Assembly (NCBI GenBank): GCA_025210775.1
Contig: JAOARB010000006.1
Span: 1 to 64,000, forward strand
Length of the DNA: 64,000 nucleotides
Direction: 5' to 3'
DNA from: Prolixibacteraceae bacterium
Lineage (GTDB): Bacteria; Bacteroidota; Bacteroidia; Bacteroidales; Prolixibacteraceae
The notes beneath the pieces were generated by a model, which had not been told where the DNA came from, made no database searches, and saw only the letters and a list, made by a program, of their open reading frames with translations. Shown here piece by piece: positions 56,995 through 64,000 of the stretch (the first letter of the stretch is position 1; each line of letters starts with the position of its first letter). The translations under genes and the position numbers were made by a program.

Positions 56995-57430
56995 TTATAG
57001 TGCATCAGATATAATAACGAACTGAAATTATGATAATGTTGACATTTAGATAAAATAAAGTCAATATTGGGTTAAGTAATATTTGGCAGCTATAGGCCTA
57101 TGGTCTATCACAGGAACAAGTAGTAAAGCACGTATATCAGAGGGTTCAAAAATAAAAGGATAGGTAATAGACCTACATTTGAATTAGCAAACGATAGATT
57201 ACCGAAAGAAACCTATACAGAAGTCCCAATTTACACTACAACTGGGATAGATTAATGCTAGATACACTACATTAAAGGTAATAGAAAATTGTAATTGACC
57301 TGAAATTCATCCAGTAATCATATCGTAGTCAAGAAGAGTCTCTAATAGACTAGCGATATAATGAAATACATAAAATTCTTATCATCCAATCAAAAATCTA
57401 ATCTTAGAAACGAAAAAGAACCACAAAAAC

Positions 57431-57468
57431 AAAAAAAAGCACCCTTTCATTGTAAGTTGAAAGGGTGC
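57431..57468 (-). terminator. Terminator of the T9SS-cargo gene
   Basis: GCACCCTTTCA (57439-57449) pairs with TGAAAGGGTGC (57458-57468); the A-run 57431-57438 gives eight U on the minus strand, 21 bases past the stop. Confidence 0.9.
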
Positions 57469-57489
57469 TCTCTTAAAAAGATGAAGACA

Positions 57490-58767
57490 TCAGTTATTAA
57501 AAAGATGAATTGTTCCTTTTTGCACACGAGGTTCATCATCACGACCTACAGCTTCGATGGTATAAAAATAGACTCCAGTATTTAAGGCTTTGCCATTGTA
57601 ACGGCCATCCCACTCAAGAACATGATAGTCTTCGAAAGCCATATTGGACAAAGAAGCTGAATAAACCTTACGCCCCCAACGGTTGTAGATAAAGAATTTT
57701 AATGATTTCAAAGATTTGGCTTCAATTTTCAGAACATCATTGGCTCCGTCCCCATTGGGAGAGAAAGCTTCTGGTACTTTTAGTGAAGAGAGATCTATAA
57801 CGATAGATGGATCTAGGAAATAACTATCTTCACACACCAAATCATTTTTATTGGTTTTCTTTACTTTCAAACGAACCTTATATGTACCAGGGGTTTCATA
57901 GGTATATACAGGTGTATCAATTGTTGATCGATAGATAGCTGAATCATATTCAGCAATCATATTATTGGCAGTTTCTTTTTTGATCACTTCATTTGATTTA
58001 TAAAGAGTCCACTCATACTCGCCATCATCATTTTGACTCTTATTGACAAAATTCACAGTCAAAGGAGCCATAAAAGAAGCTTCACCGTCCTGATTGGTAG
58101 TGATAGAAAACATTGCCTTTGGTTTTAATGGATCCTTATACTCTACATCAGATTCCAGTGAACGACCAAAACTATCTTTATACGTTAACTTATATACAGA
58201 TACAACATAAGGCAAATCATATATTGTTACGTATGGTTGTGTTGAAATGACTCCAGCGTTGCCACTCCAAGAATACAAACCATCGGCCTTGGCAACGATA
58301 GCTTGTCCACTAGATGGATCAAAGTAGCTTACAGAAGAGTCACCAACAAAAGCAGATGTTAATCTAAAAGAAGAACAATTACTGTCGGCAATATCGGTTG
58401 ATAGAGAAGCATCCACACGAAATGACCAGAAATATTCCGTACTTAATATGCCTGAATTATCCTTAGCTTGAACAGAATAGAAACCATCCGTGACATTATT
58501 CAAAGAAGAAGTAGCAGTGTTGTCATCCAAAACCAACACAAAACTACTTGTATTCACATCCCACTTACTCCACTTATAGGAGGTAGCTCCTGAGAAATTA
58601 TAGCTAAAATCACCATTACTATCTTGAAAGAAAAAGATCTTGTCTTGTCGTGCTGTCGAGACATAAGAAGTTGGCATATCACCAATAGAACCGACAGAAG
58701 AGAGCTGAGCGTAAGCAGACACTTGAACGACCAAGCAAATGATGGCTAAAAAAATTAGATTCTTCAT
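57490..58767 (-). CDS. Secreted PKD-like protein with T9SS type-B sorting domain
   Basis: 425 residues. Signal peptide (~1-20, NLIFLAIICLVVQVSAYA), Ig/PKD-like beta domains (~30-320; MFSITTNQDGEASFMAPLTV, YTYETPGTYKVRLKV) and a C-terminal gliding-motility-type sorting domain (~335-425: VPEAFSPNGDGANDVLKI, FIYNRWGRKVYS, WDGRYNGKALNTGVYFYTIE, KGTIHLF). The last is a type IX secretion (CHU_C, type B) signal, so the protein should be exported across both membranes and displayed or released. No catalytic domain; probably a structural or adhesive surface protein. Own promoter and terminator. T9SS machinery genes are not in the window. Confidence 0.9.
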   Translation of the reverse strand: MKNLIFLAIICLVVQVSAYAQLSSVGSIGDMPTSYVSTARQDKIFFFQDSNGDFSYNFSGATSYKWSKWDVNTSSFVLVLDDNTATSSLNNVTDGFYSVQAKDNSGILSTEYFWSFRVDASLSTDIADSNCSSFRLTSAFVGDSSVSYFDPSSGQAIVAKADGLYSWSGNAGVISTQPYVTIYDLPYVVSVYKLTYKDSFGRSLESDVEYKDPLKPKAMFSITTNQDGEASFMAPLTVNFVNKSQNDDGEYEWTLYKSNEVIKKETANNMIAEYDSAIYRSTIDTPVYTYETPGTYKVRLKVKKTNKNDLVCEDSYFLDPSIVIDLSSLKVPEAFSPNGDGANDVLKIEAKSLKSLKFFIYNRWGRKVYSASLSNMAFEDYHVLEWDGRYNGKALNTGVYFYTIEAVGRDDEPRVQKGTIHLFNN

Positions 58768-58796
58768 AAAAAATGCTTATTTTAATACCTTAAGTA

Positions 58797-58823
58797 CAAA
58801 ACTATAACGAAAAAAAAGAACAA
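58797..58823 (-). promoter_or_regulatory. Promoter of the T9SS-cargo gene
   Basis: Minus strand TAGTTTTG (58804-58797), a perfect TAnnTTTG, 30 bases before the ATG; a TTG lies 16 bases further upstream (58823-58821), slightly short of usual spacing. Confidence 0.5.
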
Positions 58824-58858
58824 TTCGTGTAATAGGGGGTTCCTTTTAAAGAAATAAT

Positions 58859-58866
58859 TATATTTG
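58859..58866 (+). promoter_or_regulatory. -7 element upstream of the helicase gene
   Basis: TATATTTG, perfect TAnnTTTG, 148 bases before the GTG start; implies a long leader if used. Confidence 0.4.
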
Positions 58867-59013
58867 TAGCATAAACTTCGTAAAGAGACCAAAGACAATA
58901 GAAGATCTATAAATATTTATTGCCCAATCTGTTTCAACCAGCATCTCTTTTTTTATTGCATGCTACTTCTAGTTGATTAAGTCATAGTAAATTGAAAATT
59001 TAAAATATATTAC

Positions 59014-61338
59014 GTGTACGATTATCTCGAAACGTTAAATACACCACAACGAAATGCGGTGGAAAATATAGAGGGTCCAACCCTAGTTATTGCAGGTGCT
59101 GGGTCAGGTAAAACCAGAGTACTAACCTACCGTATTGCTCATTTAATTAATAAAGATATAAATGAGAAGAATATTCTTGCGCTTACCTTCACCAATAAAG
59201 CGGCAAGGGAGATGAAAGAAAGAATATCGCAAGCTGTTGGTGAAGAGAGAGCAAAGAACTTATGGATGGGAACTTTCCACTCTATTTTTTCTAAGATTCT
59301 TCGCATCGAAGCTGAGACGATAGGTTATCCGTCCACGTTCACCATATATGACACACAAGACTCTAAGAGCTTGATAAAAAGCATTATCAAGAGTAAAAAG
59401 CTTGATGATAAAATATATAGACCCTCTATTATTCAATCCAGAATAAGTACGGCAAAGAATAATCTTGTCACGCCAAGATCTTATATCAACAACAAAGAGA
59501 TCAAAGAGGCAGATAAGATGAACCAGCTACCTCAAATGGGAGCCATCTATCTTGAATATACACGAAGATGTAAAAAGGCTGGTGCAATGGATTTTGATGA
59601 TCTTCTTCTTGAGACGAACATTCTTTTTAGAGATCATAAAGACATCCTTGAGAAATATCAAAAGAGATTTAAATATATTTTGGTAGATGAGTATCAAGAC
59701 ACCAATTTCTCTCAATATCTCATCATTAAGAAATTAGCAGCTCTCAACCAAAACCTTTGTGTCGTGGGAGATGATGCACAATCCATATATTCATTTAGGG
59801 GAGCTAAGATTGAGAATATCCTTAATTTCAAAAACGATTACCCTGAATATAAAACGTTTAAACTAGAGCAAAATTATCGCTCAACCAAAACAATCGTAGA
59901 GGCAGCCAACAGTGTGATAAAGAAAAACACACAACAGATTCCCAAAAAGACCTACTCAGAAAACGAAATTGGCGAACGTATTAATCTCTTCTACACCTTA
60001 ACAGACAACGAAGAAGGAATAGAGGTCGCATCTAAAATAAAACAAGTAAAGAAATCGGAAAAATGTAACTATGAAGATTTCGCCATACTATATCGTACCA
60101 ATGCCCAGTCAAGGATATTTGAGGAATGCCTAAGAAAGCGTAATATCCCCTATAAGATCTATGGAGGTCTATCTTTCTACCAAAGGAAAGAGATAAAAGA
60201 TATCTTGGCTTATTTTAAGCTGATGGTTAACCCTCAAGATGATGAATCATTAAAACGAATAATCAACTTTCCTACTAGAGGTATCGGAGCAACGACACTA
60301 AACAAACTAGAAAGTTCTGCGGCACTAAATGATTTAAGTATCTTCGATATAGCATCAGATGCCAACTATTGTCAAATAGCTGGATTAAATGCAGGAGCCT
60401 ACAGAAAGGTACAAGCCTTCATTAACATGATCAACGAGATGTCCTCGAAGGTTCATATGATGAATGCCTTCGAGATGGCAGAGATGGTTTGTGAAAGAAC
60501 AAGAATTCTAGACGAATATAGTCAAGATAAAAACCCTGAGAATAAAGGTAAAGCGGAAAATATCCAAGAACTAATAAACGGGATTAAAGATTTTACGGAT
60601 AATTCAATGGAAGAAGGAAAATCTTTCTTAATTTTAGACTATATATCTGAGGTTGCCCTATTAACAGATCAAGACAATCAGAACAATGAAGAGACAGATC
60701 GTGTTACATTGATGACAGTGCATTCATCTAAAGGATTGGAATTTAAGAATGTCTTCATCGTAGGGATGGAAGAAAAATTATTCCCTTCAGTAAAAGAAAC
60801 CACCATAAACAAACAGGAACTAGAGGAAGAGAGAAGACTCTTTTATGTTGCAATTACAAGAGCAGAGAAATATCTGTGGCTATCGTTTGTAAAACAACGT
60901 TCTAAATGGGGTAAGATTGAATTCTGTACACCTAGTAGGTTTTTGTCAGAAATCGACTCACAATTCCTAAAGATGCCTCTTGAATCAGATAGTGGAATCT
61001 TTCTTAAAAGAAAAGAGACACAAAGAAAAAGATTAGAGCAACATCAGTACGGACACTTAGAAGAGACGGACTCTACAGTAGATAACATCAAAGGAGTAAG
61101 ACTAACTGGACGTATCAAAAAGATGGAAGAGTTAGCAAAGATGAATGATAAAATATTCATTGGAGTCGATCCTAACCTACTGAATGTAAACAACAAAATC
61201 AAACACCAACGATTTGGCATCGGAACAATTATAGCTATAGAAGGTGATGATGCAAACAAAAAAGCAGTAATAACGTTTGATGAACATGGCACAAAAACAT
61301 TATTACTCCGTTTCGCTAAACTACAAATAATTGAATAA
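59014..61338 (+). CDS. UvrD/PcrA-type DNA helicase
   Basis: 774 residues, superfamily 1A 3'-5' helicase acting in repair and replication-fork upkeep. Motifs: Q motif (TPQRNAVE), Walker A AGAGSGKTRVL, LTFTNKAAREM, Walker B VDEYQDTN, GDDAQSIYSFRGA, LEQNYRS, VTLMTVHSSKGLEF, VAITRAEKYLWL. The C-terminus ends in a short Tudor-like segment (HQRFGIGTIIAIEG...AVITFDEHGTKTLLLRFAKL), as in PcrA, which can bind RNA polymerase. Start is GTG at 59014: an in-frame stop lies at 58993 with no ATG between, and the next residues fit the family start. Confidence 0.95.
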   Translation: MYDYLETLNTPQRNAVENIEGPTLVIAGAGSGKTRVLTYRIAHLINKDINEKNILALTFTNKAAREMKERISQAVGEERAKNLWMGTFHSIFSKILRIEAETIGYPSTFTIYDTQDSKSLIKSIIKSKKLDDKIYRPSIIQSRISTAKNNLVTPRSYINNKEIKEADKMNQLPQMGAIYLEYTRRCKKAGAMDFDDLLLETNILFRDHKDILEKYQKRFKYILVDEYQDTNFSQYLIIKKLAALNQNLCVVGDDAQSIYSFRGAKIENILNFKNDYPEYKTFKLEQNYRSTKTIVEAANSVIKKNTQQIPKKTYSENEIGERINLFYTLTDNEEGIEVASKIKQVKKSEKCNYEDFAILYRTNAQSRIFEECLRKRNIPYKIYGGLSFYQRKEIKDILAYFKLMVNPQDDESLKRIINFPTRGIGATTLNKLESSAALNDLSIFDIASDANYCQIAGLNAGAYRKVQAFINMINEMSSKVHMMNAFEMAEMVCERTRILDEYSQDKNPENKGKAENIQELINGIKDFTDNSMEEGKSFLILDYISEVALLTDQDNQNNEETDRVTLMTVHSSKGLEFKNVFIVGMEEKLFPSVKETTINKQELEEERRLFYVAITRAEKYLWLSFVKQRSKWGKIEFCTPSRFLSEIDSQFLKMPLESDSGIFLKRKETQRKRLEQHQYGHLEETDSTVDNIKGVRLTGRIKKMEELAKMNDKIFIGVDPNLLNVNNKIKHQRFGIGTIIAIEGDDANKKAVITFDEHGTKTLLLRFAKLQIIE

Positions 61339-61415
61339 GAAAAATACATAAAAACTTATATACATTCGTTAGATTGCTTTTATTACAAAAGGATCTAACC
61401 AACCACATTACTTAA

Positions 61416-62048
61416 ATGGAATATAATTCGAGTAGAAAAAGATTAATCATGCCTGAATATGGTCGTAACCTACAAAAAATGGTGGACCAACTTTCTGGTA
61501 TTGAGAAAAAAGAAGACAGAAATACAGCCGCCCAGAAGATCATTGATATCATGGGAAATATGTACCCATATCTAAGAGATGTACCTGATTTCAAACATAA
61601 ACTATGGGATCATATCGCAATCATGTCTAACTTCACTCTAGACATTGACTCTCCTTATCCACTACCTACACAAGAACAACTTCAAGAGAAACCTAAACAA
61701 GTACCCTATCCTCAAAAAAGGATCAAGAAAAAACACTACGGTCATCTTGTAGAACGCATGATTGAAATGGCCCTTGAGTTTGAAGAAGGAGAAGAAAAAG
61801 AAGAGCTGATAAAAGCAATTGCCAACCACATGAAGAAGTCATACTACTCATGGAATAAGGGAGTGGTGAATGACGAGCAGATTGCTGAAGATCTTAAAAT
61901 GCTCTCTTCTGGCAAATTAGAACTTAAAGACGTTAAACTTTCAGAAGCTAGGAAATATACACCTAATCGCAGAAAGAGCAACTACCAAGACCATAAGAAA
62001 CCTTATAAGAAGAACAACCAACAAGGCTACAAAAGACAACAAAAGTAG
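61416..62048 (+). CDS. DUF4290 family protein
   Basis: 210 residues: helical domain (~10-150, MPEYGRNLQKMVDQL, IDIMGNMYPYLRD, HLVERMIEMALEFEEGEE) and a Lys/Gln/Arg-rich disordered tail (PYKKNNQQGYKRQQK). DUF4290 occurs in Bacteroidota, usually directly before murA, as here (40 bases). Function unknown; the basic tail suggests RNA or membrane binding, a guess only. Confidence 0.85.
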   Translation: MEYNSSRKRLIMPEYGRNLQKMVDQLSGIEKKEDRNTAAQKIIDIMGNMYPYLRDVPDFKHKLWDHIAIMSNFTLDIDSPYPLPTQEQLQEKPKQVPYPQKRIKKKHYGHLVERMIEMALEFEEGEEKEELIKAIANHMKKSYYSWNKGVVNDEQIAEDLKMLSSGKLELKDVKLSEARKYTPNRRKSNYQDHKKPYKKNNQQGYKRQQK

Positions 62049-62088
62049 AATTCTTACCATCCCCGATTTACCATAAAATATTAAACTA

Positions 62089-63399
62089 ATGGCAAAATTT
62101 GTAATTGAAGGAGGCAACACCTTGTCAGGAGAATTAACTCCACAAGGTGCAAAAAACGAAGCACTACAGATCATCTCAGCTGTATTATTAACAGCATCTG
62201 AAGTGATCATTGAAAATATACCTGATATCAGAGATGTAAATAAACTTATTGAAATTCTTGGTGATTTAGGTGTCAAGATTAAAGATTTAAGAAATAAATC
62301 AAAATCATTTACTGCAGAAAATATTGATCTTGACTATTTAGATAGTGATACATTTAAAAGTAAAGCAGCTAGTCTTCGCGGATCCATTATGCTTTTAGGT
62401 CCACTATTGGCTAGATTCGGGAAAGGGAAAATGCCTAAACCTGGTGGGGATAAGATCGGAAGAAGAAGAGTGGACACACACTTTCAAGGATTCCAAGAGA
62501 TGGGTGCTAAATTCTCTTTTGAAGCAGAAGAAAGCTTCTTCACAATTACAGCAAGTAAATTAAAAGGGGTAGACATCCATCTAGAAGAAGCTTCGGTAAC
62601 AGGTACAGCGAATATCGTTATGGCTGCTGTTCTTGCAGAAGGAAGAACAACCATCTATAATGCAGCATGCGAACCATACCTACAACAGTTATGTAGAATG
62701 CTTAACAGCATGGGAGCTAAAATTGAAGGAATCAAATCAAACTACCTTATCATTGAAGGCGTTTCTGAACTACATGGTTGTACACATCGCATGTTACCAG
62801 ATATGATTGAGATTGGTAGCTTTATCGGATTGGCAGCAATGACTGGTTCTGAAATTACAATTAAGAACGTATCTTGGGAAAATCTAGGAGTAATACCTAG
62901 AACTTTTGAGAAGTTAGGTATAAAACTAATCAAAAAAGGAGACGATCTTGTTGTACCAAAGCAAGATTCATATGTAATAGAATCTTTTATTGATGGTTCC
63001 ATTATGACTATTGCAGATGCTCCATGGCCAGGATTAACACCCGACCTTCTAAGTATCATTCTTGTGGTAGCCACCCAAGCCAAAGGAAGTGTACTAATAC
63101 ATCAGAAGATGTTTGAGAGTAGACTATTCTTTGTTGATAAATTGATTGACATGGGGGCCCAAGTGATACTATGTGATCCACATAGAGCAACGGTAATTGG
63201 TCTAGATAAAATGCAACCATTAAGAGCTACCAATATGGCATCACCAGATATTAGAGCTGGAGTGGCGCTACTGATTGCTGCTCTTTCTGCTAATGGCACC
63301 TCAACGATTTCGAACATTGATCAAATCGACCGTGGGTACGAAAACATTGACAAGAGATTACAAGCCATAGGTGCAAAAATCACAAGAATAGAGGAATGA
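62089..63399 (+). CDS. murA: UDP-GlcNAc enolpyruvyl transferase (MurA), Asp-type
   Basis: 436 residues. First committed step of peptidoglycan synthesis: transfers enolpyruvate from PEP to UDP-GlcNAc. Substrate-binding GAKNEAL (20-26), RGSIMLLGPLLARFG, and GVALLIAALSA near the end. The catalytic loop reads PKPGGDKIGRRRVD: residue 121 is Asp (codon 62449-62451) where fosfomycin-sensitive enzymes have Cys. An Asp there is active but not alkylated by fosfomycin. Overlaps the next gene by 4 bases (ATGA). Confidence 0.97.
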   Translation: MAKFVIEGGNTLSGELTPQGAKNEALQIISAVLLTASEVIIENIPDIRDVNKLIEILGDLGVKIKDLRNKSKSFTAENIDLDYLDSDTFKSKAASLRGSIMLLGPLLARFGKGKMPKPGGDKIGRRRVDTHFQGFQEMGAKFSFEAEESFFTITASKLKGVDIHLEEASVTGTANIVMAAVLAEGRTTIYNAACEPYLQQLCRMLNSMGAKIEGIKSNYLIIEGVSELHGCTHRMLPDMIEIGSFIGLAAMTGSEITIKNVSWENLGVIPRTFEKLGIKLIKKGDDLVVPKQDSYVIESFIDGSIMTIADAPWPGLTPDLLSIILVVATQAKGSVLIHQKMFESRLFFVDKLIDMGAQVILCDPHRATVIGLDKMQPLRATNMASPDIRAGVALLIAALSANGTSTISNIDQIDRGYENIDKRLQAIGAKITRIEE

Positions 63400-63920
63400 A
63401 AAAAATCTTTCTTTTAGCCTTTGGCATACTTTATATTGCCTGCTTTGCCTATAGCAAAGAGGCTAATAAGAAAGTGGGAATAAAAATTGGCCAACTAGCT
63501 CCAAATATAATTATAAAGGACACACAACGAGAGCCTCAAGAATTATTAAAACTAAGAGATAAAGTTGTTTTAATACATTTTTGGGCCTCTTGGTGTTCTC
63601 ATTGTAGAAAGGAAAACCCTAAGCTAGTTCAGATATATAAACGTTTCCACAATAAAGAGTTCACACAAGGAGAGGATTTCGAAATTTTTGCAATATCCAT
63701 GGATAAGAGTGAGAAGTTATGGAAAGAGGCCATCAAAAGAGATCATTTGTTTTTGAAATACAATGTATGTGATTTCAAGGGATGGTACGGTAAGTATCCT
63801 ACAAAATACAAAGTAGAATCACTGCCACATAACATTCTTATCAACGGGAAAGGCATCGTTATTGGAAGAAACCTAAGTTGTAAGGATTTAGAGAACAAAT
63901 TAATTACCCTGTCAAAATAG
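63396..63920 (+). CDS. Exported thioredoxin-fold protein (TlpA/ResA-like)
   Basis: 174 residues. Signal peptide (~1-20, KKIFLLAFGILYIACFAYS; Cys16 could conceivably be lipidated but the lipobox is poor). Thioredoxin fold with the redox motif WASWCSHCRKENP (catalytic CSHC) and cis-Pro in ESLPHNILI. Likely a periplasmic disulfide reductase for cytochrome c or other envelope proteins. The ATG lies within the murA stop (4-base overlap), so translation is coupled. Ends 80 bases before the window edge; nothing further seen. Confidence 0.9.
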   Translation: MKKIFLLAFGILYIACFAYSKEANKKVGIKIGQLAPNIIIKDTQREPQELLKLRDKVVLIHFWASWCSHCRKENPKLVQIYKRFHNKEFTQGEDFEIFAISMDKSEKLWKEAIKRDHLFLKYNVCDFKGWYGKYPTKYKVESLPHNILINGKGIVIGRNLSCKDLENKLITLSK

Positions 63921-64000
63921 CACCACAATACCACGAATTAAGTCTGTAACTTTAAATCAAAAGACATATATTCATACTTTGGCACCTAATGACTGACATT

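Larger units (their letters stand above)
56442..57489. other. 1-kb intergenic region with a repeat hairpin
   Basis: No convincing gene in about 1,050 bases. It holds the fusA2 terminator (56467-56501), two AATTTACATTC words 22 bases apart (56744, 56766), the inverted 11-bp repeat array (56911-56994), and the terminator of the downstream minus gene (57431-57468). A 74-codon frame at 57361 runs through that terminator and into the opposite gene, so I discount it. Confidence 0.65.

Noticed and set aside
57361..57585. 74-codon ORF upstream of and overlapping the T9SS-cargo gene
   Set aside because: It runs through a strong terminator and into the opposite gene; Lys-rich low-complexity product.
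1..64000. tRNA, rRNA, insertion sequences, prophage and riboswitches
   Set aside because: I looked for T-loop motifs, transposase or integrase proteins, terminal repeats and known leader motifs and found none I could support.

Overview
The window reads as chromosomal DNA of an AT-rich member of the Bacteroidota, most likely class Bacteroidia (a Marinilabiliales-type lineage is a guess). The reasons are visible in the sequence: promoters of the Bacteroidota form (TTG or TTTG, about 20 bases, then TAnnTTTG), a secreted protein with a type IX secretion type-B sorting domain, a carboxypeptidase-regulatory/plug/beta-barrel TonB-type receptor, phylum-specific families (DUF4924, DUF4290), a second GTPase-deviant EF-G, a MurA with Asp in place of the catalytic Cys, and a str-S10-spc-alpha ribosomal cluster lacking tuf. 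I saw no tRNA, rRNA, insertion sequence, prophage or CRISPR array.

Layout. 1-4596 (minus strand) is a contractile-injection effector cassette: a PAAR spike protein with a C-terminal beta-rich extension, a ~1,112-residue VasX-like toxin with a hydrophobic, probably membrane-active segment, and a small two-helix membrane protein running off the window edge that is the likely immunity protein. 5189-16952 (mostly plus) carries a family 2 glycosyltransferase, a small membrane protein, a HAD phosphatase, a lipoprotein endonuclease/phosphatase, uvrB, a NYN-domain protein, a YebC-family regulator, a membrane-anchored metallophosphoesterase and mutS2. 17053-22847 (minus) is housekeeping: DUF4924, hslR, pth, rplY, prs, engB, cdaA, folP.

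22848-24168 has no protein gene but holds three near-identical tandem transcription units, and a fourth diverged one, on the minus strand. Each has its own Bacteroidota promoter, a predicted ~91-nt RNA and a strong terminator. The predicted RNA is the exact complement of a sequence resembling the leader and start codon of a TonB-receptor (SusC-type) mRNA, so it looks like a tandem family of DonS-like small regulatory RNAs with no target gene beside it. This is the most unusual feature here.

24169-26604 (minus) is an aguA-aguB-YchJ-like group (agmatine to putrescine). 26640-27423 is intergenic and contains a long hairpin built from 11-bp tandem repeats. A second hairpin with the same 11-bp architecture but a different sequence lies at 56911-56994. 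27424-34471 (plus) encodes an outer-membrane receptor, Tex and an AGCS sodium:amino-acid symporter, with a small acidic conserved protein on the other strand. 34649-35968 is citrate synthase of the mitochondrial-like type.

36069-53879 (minus) is one almost unbroken str-S10-spc-alpha cluster, rpsL to rplQ, including fusA, secY, map, infA and rpoA. rpmJ and rpmD are too short for ordinary ORF cut-offs. It is probably driven in large part from the promoter ahead of rpsL and ends in a 14-bp hairpin. Divergent from it is fusA2. 57490-63920 holds a type IX-secreted PKD-like protein, a UvrD/PcrA helicase (GTG start), DUF4290, murA and a thioredoxin-fold protein overlapping murA by 4 bp.
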